13,288 nucleotides of DNA, taken from NCBI GenBank assembly GCA_045599365.1, contig JAZRVS010000174.1, positions 1 to 13,288 of the forward strand, written 5' to 3'. Shown one piece after another: positions 7,923 through 13,288 of this stretch. The stretch is from UBA1715 sp045599365 (GTDB lineage: Bacteria; Bacteroidota; Bacteroidia; Bacteroidales; UBA1715). Numbering within the stretch: position 1 is the stretch's first letter; each line of letters begins with the position of its first letter. The notes beneath the pieces were generated by a model. The model had not been told where the DNA came from, did not search any database, and worked only from the letters and a program-made list of their open reading frames with translations. A program made the position numbers and the translations under genes.

Positions 7923-7953
7923 TTTGTTTGTTCAAAAAATAAAAGTATTTTTG
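7923..7953 (+). promoter_or_regulatory. Promoter of the toxin-antitoxin-chaperone operon
   Basis: TTTG (7923-7926), a 19-base spacer and TATTTTTG (7946-7953) match both elements and spacing of the Bacteroidota vegetative consensus. Transcription would start near 7960, about 30 bases before the ATG at 7989. This separates the three-gene cassette from the hsd operon. Confidence 0.7.
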
Positions 7954-7966
7954 CATGTAAATAAAA

Positions 7967-7982
7967 TTAACCTATAGGTTAA
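7967..7982. promoter_or_regulatory. Operator-like perfect 16-bp palindrome
   Basis: TTAACCTATAGGTTAA is its own reverse complement. It sits between the predicted transcription start and the first ATG (7989), where a bound dimer would block initiation. Antitoxins with helix-turn-helix domains usually bind such sites; the XRE-type product of 8568-8999 is the obvious candidate. Confidence 0.6.
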
Positions 7983-7988
7983 CCAATC

Positions 7989-8543
7989 ATGGAAATAATT
8001 TCTATATTTGCACCAGATAACTATTTGTTCGCTGTTCAATATGAAGGTCAGGAAGAGGATGAATATACACGGTTGTTATATACGGAATGGCAAGATTTGG
8101 AAAAGATACTTGCATTTATGCAAGAAAATAGTATGATTCTTGAAAACAACTCTACATGGGAAAAGATTAAATTGCCGTATTTGGCTACACAACAGGTTTT
8201 ACAAGAAGCAAACGACTTAATAGAAATATTTCAAAAACTAAATGAAAACACAAAACACAAGAAACAACCCAATTTTGACGATCATTTTAAATTTTTGGAT
8301 GGACCATATAAAAATATGGTAGAATTAATCCCGATGAAATCGTACGGAAACGGAAGACCATCATTACTACGAATATATGCAATTAAATTAGATACAAATA
8401 CATATGTAATAATAGGAGGGGGAATAAAACTTTGTGACACAATACAAAACTCACCAGGAATTAAGGAACATGTGTTAAAAAATATAAATCTGGTTAGAAA
8501 TTTTTTAAAAGCAAACGGAATTACTTCATCTGAAGATATTTAA
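7989..8543 (+). CDS. Probable toxin of a TAC module, RelE/HigB-like C-terminal core
   Basis: The 184-residue protein has an N-terminal part (1-90) with a short beta-rich start (IISIFAPDNYLFAVQYEG) followed by helices. The C-terminal part (about 98-175) resembles the RelE/ParE/HigB core: LLRIYAIKLDTNTYVIIGGGIKL (126-148) matches the RIY-strand, turn, strand and GF-x-K pattern, followed by T-x3-SP and a closing helix. RelE-family toxins cut mRNA at the ribosome; R128 and K147 are candidate functional residues. It is first in an operon with a helix-turn-helix gene 24 bases downstream, the toxin-first order of HigBA systems. It is nearly twice the length of classic HigB (about 90-110), through the N-terminal extension. 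Toxicity and mRNA cleavage are inferences; an alternative is a non-toxic regulator partner. Confidence 0.62.
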   Translation: MEIISIFAPDNYLFAVQYEGQEEDEYTRLLYTEWQDLEKILAFMQENSMILENNSTWEKIKLPYLATQQVLQEANDLIEIFQKLNENTKHKKQPNFDDHFKFLDGPYKNMVELIPMKSYGNGRPSLLRIYAIKLDTNTYVIIGGGIKLCDTIQNSPGIKEHVLKNINLVRNFLKANGITSSEDI

Positions 8544-8567
8544 TAATCTCCAAACGGACAAACTAAT

Positions 8568-8999
8568 ATGGCATTCAATTTAGAAAAACTTCAGGCAATC
8601 GCGAAACCACGATCAGAAGAAAGCATTCGAAAAGAGGAATATTGGAAAGCAAACAAAGAATGGTTGAAGCGTTCCAAGGAAATTGCTTTGGCAGTACATT
8701 ATTACCTTAAAACTCAAGGTTTGACTCAAGCCGCATTGGCAGAGAAATTAGGCGTTTCAGCTCCTTATGTCGCAAAAATAATGAAAGGTACAGAGAATCT
8801 TACATTGGAGACAATTAGCAAGATAGAGAACATTTTGGGTAATCCGTTGGTGACAGTTACAAAACCGTATCAAACTCAAGTAATTCCTTTCCAGTATGTG
8901 AAATTTGAATATTCAAATGCTGAAAATTCAGACAAAATATATTCTGAGGTTAATTCTCGAACATGGAGTAATACCGATATTGATTTAAAGAGAGCATAA
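8568..8999 (+). CDS. XRE-type helix-turn-helix antitoxin with C-terminal tail
   Basis: Residues about 36-95 form a Cro/C1-type DNA-binding domain; the helix-turn-helix is LTQAALAEKLGVSAPYVAKI (52-71), followed by KGTENLTLETISKIENILG. The N-terminal 35 residues are charged and helical (KEEYWKANKEWLKRSKEIA). Beyond residue 95 is a tail of about 48 residues with aromatic and hydrophobic patches (VIPFQYVKFEY, 105-115, and IYSEVNSRTW, 124-133) and no domain I recognise. In known TAC modules the antitoxin carries such an extension, the chaperone addiction region, which makes it depend on the SecB-like chaperone. It would neutralise the upstream product and repress the operon through the palindrome at 7967-7982. 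The next gene starts 2 bases after the stop. The helix-turn-helix is certain; the antitoxin role is inferred from context. Confidence 0.8.
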   Translation: MAFNLEKLQAIAKPRSEESIRKEEYWKANKEWLKRSKEIALAVHYYLKTQGLTQAALAEKLGVSAPYVAKIMKGTENLTLETISKIENILGNPLVTVTKPYQTQVIPFQYVKFEYSNAENSDKIYSEVNSRTWSNTDIDLKRA

Positions 9000-9001
9000 T
9001 T

Positions 9002-9433
9002 ATGGACCAGCAAATACAATATCAATATTCTAAGATTTCATTAGAAGAATTTGCATTATTAGAAGAATCGTGCGATACAACTGCAGAAATAGGGTTTAAT
9101 AACGAAATTCAATTTGGATTTGATATAAAGTCGGGAGTTGTTCGTTGTTTGGATACACTTACAGCAATTCAAAATGAAAAAAAATTGTTTAAAATTAGTG
9201 TTTGTGGTTTTTTTAAGATTAAACCAGATGATGTCCCTTCTTTAATGGTCGAGGGGAAATATAAAATTCCGCCATCTATATTGATTCAGTTTGCTTCGTT
9301 AAACTATGGAACATTACGAGGAATATTGTTCTCAAAACTTCAGGATTCACAATTTAACTTTATAGTTGTACCACCGATTTATATGCAAGAAGTTATAAAA
9401 GAACCGTTTATAGTGGCGGAAAATAATATATAA
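9002..9433 (+). CDS. Probable SecB-like chaperone of the TAC module
   Basis: The 143 residues have the layout of a SecB fold: alternating strands at about 30-43 (IGFNNEIQFGFDI), 45-58 and 61-74 (KLFKISVCGFFKI), then a long helix preceded by PPSILIQFASLN (90-101) and containing YGTLRGILFSKL (102-113), then a hydrophobic NFIVVPPIYMQEVI (119-132). The last part parallels the SecB pattern of a helix, a turn and a NL-x-PV-x-F segment. SecB homologues bind unfolded polypeptides; TAC-associated ones specifically hold the antitoxin and protect it from proteolysis. The gene follows the antitoxin gene by 2 bases, the same order as M. tuberculosis HigB1-HigA1-Rv1957. Overall similarity to Proteobacterial SecB is weak, so this assignment rests on pattern and gene order; a structure prediction would decide it. 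Confidence 0.62.
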   Translation: MDQQIQYQYSKISLEEFALLEESCDTTAEIGFNNEIQFGFDIKSGVVRCLDTLTAIQNEKKLFKISVCGFFKIKPDDVPSLMVEGKYKIPPSILIQFASLNYGTLRGILFSKLQDSQFNFIVVPPIYMQEVIKEPFIVAENNI

Positions 9434-9462
9434 CAATTAGCAAACAAGATGTAGGAATCTTA

Positions 9463-9477
9463 AATCTATCGTAGATT
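9463..9477 (+). terminator. Small hairpin, possible end of TAC transcript
   Basis: AATCTA (9463-9468) and TAGATT (9472-9477) form a perfect 6-bp stem with a TCG loop, 29 bases after the chaperone stop codon. No T tract follows, so it may be an RNA 3'-end stabiliser rather than a terminator. Confidence 0.3.
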
Positions 9478-9584
9478 AAAATGGGGTAGTACTATACAAG
9501 CAATTTTACAAGAAAATCCTAAAAAACGGAGTTTGTGTTTATGATATAGAGATTAATTACAACTAATAAAATAACACTATTAAA

Positions 9585-9600
9585 ATTATGTTAAATAGAA
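9585..9600 (+). repeat. 16-bp direct repeat, left copy
   Basis: ATTATGTTAAATAGAA is repeated exactly at 10136-10151, so the two copies bracket the degenerate-repeat region. Confidence 0.75.
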
Positions 9601-9642
9601 ACAAGTTGGCGGTCTTTAGTAAGTAATCAAGAATGAGATTCT

Positions 9643-10012
9643 AAAAAATCAAGTTTTTTGAATACACGTAGAGATTTATCCAAGAAATCTCAAAAATCCA
9701 TACTTGCAAAAAATCGAGTTTTTTGAACAAATGTGAAGAATTATTCAGGGGAACTTCAAAAATGGTTAAAAATCAAAACTTCAAAAAATGGCAGTTTTTG
9801 AAAACTTATGGATAATTGCCTGGAAATATTCAAAAATTCTAATTTTAAAAAATCGCATTATTTTTTCACGAAAAGGGAATTATTCAGGATAAACTCAAAA
9901 AATCGAGAATTTGTAGTAGAAAAATGTTCAATTGAATTTTTGGGAGATAATTTAGTGGATAACCAGATTCAATGTAAAAAATAGTTTTTTTGAATTTTCA
10001 GTTTCAAAAAAT
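9643..10012. repeat. Degenerate A6-loop-T6 hairpin repeat array
   Basis: The core CAAAAAATCGAGTTTTTTG (9707-9725) is a 7-bp stem with a 5-base loop. Related cores start at 9643 (A6-TCAAG-T6), 9782 (CAAAAA-loop-TTTTTG), 9847, 9897 and 9976. Distances between cores are about 65, 75, 64, 50 and 79 bases. Between cores a second module recurs, TTATTCAGG at 9741-9749 and 9880-9888, with a looser version at 9812-9823. Copies are diverged. Nature unknown: decayed tandem repeat or structured non-coding DNA. Confidence 0.6.
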
Positions 10013-10135
10013 TATCTATTCTGATTGAACCTTTATTTTGGAGTGAATTAGGTTTGTTTTTTAACAAGAGAAAAGAAGAATAAAATACCGTAAAGCCTAT
10101 AGATTTAGAAAAAACACTTTTGTCTTATAATCAAT

Positions 10136-10151
10136 ATTATGTTAAATAGAA
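10136..10151 (+). repeat. 16-bp direct repeat, right copy; also arm of an inverted repeat
   Basis: Exact copy of 9585-9600. In addition TTAAATAGAAC (10142-10152) is the reverse complement of GTTCTATTTAA (10224-10234), which overlaps the stop codon of the minus-strand nucleotidase gene. Confidence 0.75.
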
Positions 10152-10226
10152 CATATGAAGAAATTTCCTATTTAAGGTAAATATTAAATAAAATCCCGTC
10201 AGCTTGATTTTTACGAATAAAGAGTT

Positions 10227-11828
10227 CTATTTAATTCTCACAGGATTAAGCAGACCTTCGTACGTAAAGTTAATTGTACCATTGAGCCTCATAAAAAACT
10301 CTGCAAAGATTTCTTGCATGGTTCTGCATTGTGTGAATCTTTTTCTCATATAAATAGTGTCGTCTGTATTTTTTAGCGTATAGCGTATGTTGTAGCCGTC
10401 ACCATGATCAAGCAGGAACGAACTAATTGCTACCGTGTAGGTCTCGTTTGGATTAAGTGGATAGTTATACTTGCCTTCAACAATATTAGCAGAAACAACT
10501 CTCCTTTTGCCGTTTTTTACTTCTGCAAACCTATTGCGCTTAACAACCACAGGCGATTTAATGTTCGTATCTATCACATATTGAAGTCCAGCCGTGTGCA
10601 AAAATCCGCCAAATTCCTGTGGACATTTTGATGCTCCAACTTCAAGCATATCCAAAATATCCGAGCCTTTCATTGTTACAACGGCTATAGTATCTTCAAA
10701 TGGCAATGTTTCTTTTAGATTGTACGTGCGAATTTCTCCTGTAGGTAACGCAGCTCGTATGCTACCACCATTTATTACGGCAATATCAGTTCCCAAAACT
10801 GTTTTCATTGCATCGGCACACAATGCACCTATTGTGCATCCTTGTGTGTAGGGAAGTCTCTCCCCTTTCGCATCGTATAAAGGCATATCTAAATCGTTGA
10901 TACACAAGTATGAATCATCGCTACTCTCGCAATCTTGTTTAGATGTTTGTATGATGTTGGCAACGTATTCATTTTCGTATGGTATGTCTTTTGTTGCTAA
11001 CAATTCCGTACTAATTGTACCATTTTCTGCAATGGTAAGCTTCCCTATTGAGTGAAATTTACATCCTGTGGATGATAGTACAACATTCTCCCCTACCTTG
11101 TTTTTCACGATTTTCATAGGAATGCTATCGTGCGAATGTCCGTCTAAAACCACATCAATGCCTGTAGTTTCTTGTATCAACTTCGTTGACGTTTCTGTTC
11201 CAAGATGCGCAAGAAGCACAATGTAGTCAGGTTTAGAACTTCGTGCCAATTCTACTTCTTTTTGAACAAGTTTTGTGTAGTTTTTAGGATAAAAATCATA
11301 TACTACGTTCCCCTTTTCGTCTGTAAAATTTTTCGGTGACGATGATCCCACCGCATCTGGCGTTGTTACGCCAATAAAAACTACGGAACGGTTGCCAAAA
11401 TAATTTGTAATCAAACATTCATTAAACACTGGTGTTTTCGATTGTTTTGAAATGAAATTACAACAAACAATATGAGTTTTGGGCATTAATTGGCTGACGT
11501 ATAGTAACTGTTTGGGTGTAAAATCAAATTCGTGGTTGCCTAATGTAACGTATTGGTAACCGCAGGCATTCATAATATGTGCAATATGTTCACCTTTGTC
11601 GCAACTTCCCATAATTCCACCAGACAAGAAATCGCCACACGAGACAAGCATTACATTGTCGTTTTGCTTTTTCAACTCGTCGCGTAACCCCGCAATTTTT
11701 GCATAACCGTCAACCGCACAATGCACATCGTTATCGTAGAGAATAATGATGTCGGATTGTGCCAACAATGAAGACGATAGTACAATATACAAAAGGACGC
11801 AAACGACAGTTTTACAAAGATTTAGCAA
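10227..11828 (-). CDS. Exported 5'-nucleotidase/2',3'-cyclic phosphodiesterase family metallophosphatase (UshA-like)
   Basis: These two-domain enzymes remove phosphate from nucleotides outside the cytoplasm using two metal ions. The N-terminal signal peptide (about 1-23, hydrophobic VVCVLLYIVLSSSLL, cut near LAQ-S) sends it to the periplasm. Metal-binding motifs of the calcineurin-like domain are complete: DVH (34-36), GD (65-66), GNHEFD (97-102), H208 in LLAHLG and GHSH (230-233). The C-terminal 5'-nucleotidase domain has NGGSIR (353-358) and a substrate-binding segment FLLDHGDGYN (471-480). Length 533 is normal. The only usable start is TTG at 11828 (ATT is just upstream), with an in-frame TAA four codons earlier. 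An ATG-started frame MIQKLKTYLFC in another phase overlaps this start. A -7-like TATATTCG lies on the minus strand at 11868-11875. The gene is divergent from the glycosyltransferase. Confidence 0.9.
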   Translation of the reverse strand: MLNLCKTVVCVLLYIVLSSSLLAQSDIIILYDNDVHCAVDGYAKIAGLRDELKKQNDNVMLVSCGDFLSGGIMGSCDKGEHIAHIMNACGYQYVTLGNHEFDFTPKQLLYVSQLMPKTHIVCCNFISKQSKTPVFNECLITNYFGNRSVVFIGVTTPDAVGSSSPKNFTDEKGNVVYDFYPKNYTKLVQKEVELARSSKPDYIVLLAHLGTETSTKLIQETTGIDVVLDGHSHDSIPMKIVKNKVGENVVLSSTGCKFHSIGKLTIAENGTISTELLATKDIPYENEYVANIIQTSKQDCESSDDSYLCINDLDMPLYDAKGERLPYTQGCTIGALCADAMKTVLGTDIAVINGGSIRAALPTGEIRTYNLKETLPFEDTIAVVTMKGSDILDMLEVGASKCPQEFGGFLHTAGLQYVIDTNIKSPVVVKRNRFAEVKNGKRRVVSANIVEGKYNYPLNPNETYTVAISSFLLDHGDGYNIRYTLKNTDDTIYMRKRFTQCRTMQEIFAEFFMRLNGTINFTYEGLLNPVRIK

Positions 11829-11914
11829 AATAAATAAGTTTTAAGTTTCTGTATCATAATTACCAAGCGAATATAGAAAAATGGGAAATGATTAATACCT
11901 AAAATAACAAGAAA

Positions 11915-11948
11915 ATTGTATGTCATTTCCATAAAAGAAGTATTTTTG
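11915..11948 (+). promoter_or_regulatory. Promoter of the glycosyltransferase gene
   Basis: TATTTTTG (11941-11948) is an exact -7 element. ATTG (11915-11918) is a weak -33 element with a 22-base spacer. The ATG follows 19 bases after the -7 box, giving a very short leader. Confidence 0.55.
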
Positions 11949-11967
11949 CAGCGTTTTTGGATTATGC

Positions 11968-13152
11968 ATGACAAAAGTATTGAGAATATTGAATAGATTT
12001 AATGTTGGTGGACCTACATACAATGCGGCGTATCTAACAAAATATCTATCAAAGGAATATGAAACCAAACTAATTGGCGGAATAAAAGAAGATGCAGAAG
12101 CCAGTTCCGAATATATTCTCAAAAATCTTGATATTCAATACGAGATTATTCCAGAAATTCGTCGTGGAATCAACCTAATCAAGGATTTTAAGGCATTTCG
12201 TAAAGTTGTTAAGATTATTCGTACCGAGAAACCACAAATTGTTCACACACACGCTTCAAAAGCTGGAATGATTGGACGTGCAGCAGCGTTTTATTGCGGT
12301 GTCCCCTACGTCTATCACACATTTCACGGACACGTATTCCATTCATATTTCGGGAAATGCAAAACACGTTTTTTTATTACAATAGAACAAGTTTTAGCCA
12401 AAAAGACAACAAAAATTATTGCTATCAGCGAAAAACAAAAATATGAATTAGGAACTATTTACCATATTTGTAAACCAGATAAAATTGAAGTTGTTCCACT
12501 TGGATTTGATTTAAACAAATTTTCCGAAAATACCGAAGAAAAACGAATAACATTTCGTTCGCAATACTCTATTGCCGACGATGAAATAGCAATTGGTATA
12601 GTTGGCCGCCTCGCACCTATCAAAAATCATACACTTTTTATAGATGCTATCGACTTTTGTATCAAACAGTTAGTTAACAAAAAAATTCGTGCATTCATAA
12701 TAGGAGATGGCGAATTAAAAGAAGAATTGCAAAACTATTGCATAAATAAAAATATATCTATCTCTACTCTATCAAATCCTACTGTAAATGCTTCAGTTAC
12801 ATTTACTTCGTGGATTCAAGATGTTGATATTGCGTATGCAGGATTAGATGTTGTTGCACTCACATCGTTAAACGAAGGCACTCCTGTGAGTATTATTGAA
12901 GCACAAGCAGCAGGAAAACCAATAGTAGCTACTAATGTTGGTGGCATTGGCGACATTGTATATGATGGTAATACAGCACTATTGTCAGATCTTTCATTTG
13001 AAGATTTTTCGCAAAAATTAAAGAAACTTATCGGTGATGACGCACTTCGTAATACAATGAGCGAGAATAGTAAAAAATTTGGTACAGAACGATTTTGTTA
13101 TCAAAGACTTTGTCGTGATATAGAAACACTATATAATACCACCAATCACTAA
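11968..13152 (+). CDS. Family 4 (GT-B fold) glycosyltransferase
   Basis: The 394-residue protein is a retaining sugar transferase of the GT4 type, likely cytoplasmic and used in surface polysaccharide or glycolipid synthesis. The N-terminal acceptor domain begins VLRILNRFNVGGPTYN (4-19) and includes IVHTHASKAGMIGRAAA (91-107) and TFHGHVF (118-124). The C-terminal nucleotide-sugar domain shows GIVGRLAPIKNH (210-221), FIIGDGELKEEL (243-254), and the E-x7-E motif NEGTPVSIIEAQAAGKP (302-318) with E303 and E311, followed by ATNVGGIGDIV. The donor and acceptor sugars cannot be deduced. The last codons and the stop lie within a 7-bp tandem repeat. No other glycan genes are in the window. Confidence 0.92.
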   Translation: MTKVLRILNRFNVGGPTYNAAYLTKYLSKEYETKLIGGIKEDAEASSEYILKNLDIQYEIIPEIRRGINLIKDFKAFRKVVKIIRTEKPQIVHTHASKAGMIGRAAAFYCGVPYVYHTFHGHVFHSYFGKCKTRFFITIEQVLAKKTTKIIAISEKQKYELGTIYHICKPDKIEVVPLGFDLNKFSENTEEKRITFRSQYSIADDEIAIGIVGRLAPIKNHTLFIDAIDFCIKQLVNKKIRAFIIGDGELKEELQNYCINKNISISTLSNPTVNASVTFTSWIQDVDIAYAGLDVVALTSLNEGTPVSIIEAQAAGKPIVATNVGGIGDIVYDGNTALLSDLSFEDFSQKLKKLIGDDALRNTMSENSKKFGTERFCYQRLCRDIETLYNTTNH

Positions 13153-13174
13153 TCACTAATCACTAATCACTAAT
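13144..13174 (+). repeat. Tandem 7-bp repeat AATCACT, about 4.4 copies
   Basis: Four full copies (13144-13171) plus AAT. The first copy supplies the final two codons and part of the stop of the glycosyltransferase gene. Confidence 0.95.
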
Positions 13175-13239
13175 ATCTCAACTATTTAACCACGAATGCA
13201 CACAAAAGAACACGAATTTGTAAGTTTGTAGATACCTTC

Positions 13240-13277
13240 CTCTTAAAACTTAAGAGACGCGATAAATCGACGTCTCT
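13240..13277. repeat. REP-like palindrome with two overlapping hairpins
   Basis: CTCTTAA (13240-13246) pairs perfectly with TTAAGAG (13250-13256). The alternative pairs AGAGACG-CGAT (13253-13263) with ATCG-(bulged A)-CGTCTCT (13266-13277). The two share bases 13253-13256 and cannot form together. Similar GTCTCT-type palindromes are common intergenic repeats in Bacteroidota. It may also act as the 3' end of the glycosyltransferase transcript. Confidence 0.6.
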
Positions 13278-13288
13278 ACATAATTCAA

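Larger units (their letters stand above)
9434..10226. other. A/T-rich non-coding stretch of about 790 bases with degenerate hairpin repeats
   Basis: No convincing reading frame is visible on either strand. It contains a small hairpin after the TAC operon, a bounding 16-bp direct repeat, and a run of degenerate repeats (listed separately). Two 12-13 codon frames starting MLNR arise only because both direct-repeat copies include an ATG. Confidence 0.7.

Noticed and set aside
8418..8422. G5 tract in the toxin gene as a phase-variation switch
   Set aside because: The tract is short and encodes the in-frame GGG of the conserved core; five bases is below usual switch length.
9643..10012. Possible CRISPR array
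   Set aside because: Repeats are diverged, spacing varies from 50 to 79 bases, and no cas genes are present.
10404..10851. Plus-strand reading frames opposite the nucleotidase gene
   Set aside because: They are antisense to a gene with complete metallophosphatase motifs and have no recognisable protein features.
13144..13174. Heptamer repeat as a phase-variation switch of the glycosyltransferase
   Set aside because: The first unit always supplies the TAA stop, so copy number does not change the protein.

Overview
The window looks like a chromosomal segment of a low-G+C member of the Bacteroidota, probably Bacteroidales. Three things point there: several close matches to the Bacteroidota vegetative promoter (TTTG, about 19 bases, TAnnTTTG), mostly weak Shine-Dalgarno sites, and the mix of protein families. 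There is no integrase, transposase, tRNA, rRNA or CRISPR array in the window.

Left edge (1-746): the 3' end of a reading frame that runs off the window. It carries a PD-(D/E)XK-like nuclease domain of the kind found at the C-terminus of phage head or contact-dependent toxin proteins. A hairpin terminator follows, then a short structured intergenic stretch with a possible 36-codon ORF. Next comes a stand-alone Fic AMP-transferase with a C-terminal winged-helix domain (747-1751).

Centre (1834-7879): a compact type I restriction-modification operon in the order hsdR-hsdM-hsdS, with a recognisable promoter and intergenic gaps of 3 and 1 bases. HsdS has two target-recognition domains, each preceded by an almost identical 70-residue segment. 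An unrecognised 195-residue protein with two predicted membrane helices follows 56 bases downstream.

Right-centre (7923-9433): the most interesting part is a separate three-gene operon with an exact promoter and a perfect 16-bp palindrome just before the first ATG. Its genes encode a 184-residue protein with a RelE/HigB-like C-terminal core, an XRE-type helix-turn-helix protein with a C-terminal tail of about 50 residues, and a 143-residue protein whose layout resembles SecB-like chaperones. I read this as a toxin-antitoxin-chaperone (TAC) module in the same gene order as Mycobacterium tuberculosis HigB1-HigA1-Rv1957. The toxin is much larger than classic HigB. This is inference from sequence pattern and needs structural or experimental confirmation.

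9434-10226 is about 790 bases of A/T-rich non-coding DNA. It holds several degenerate copies of an A6-loop-T6 hairpin repeat and is bounded by a 16-bp direct repeat.

Right edge (10227-13288): apparently ordinary genes. An exported 5'-nucleotidase/metallophosphatase lies on the minus strand, divergent from a GT4 glycosyltransferase on the plus strand. The window ends with a 7-bp tandem repeat and a REP-like palindrome. Taken together, 1-9433 reads as an accessory defence or stress island (Fic, type I R-M, TAC) next to housekeeping genes.
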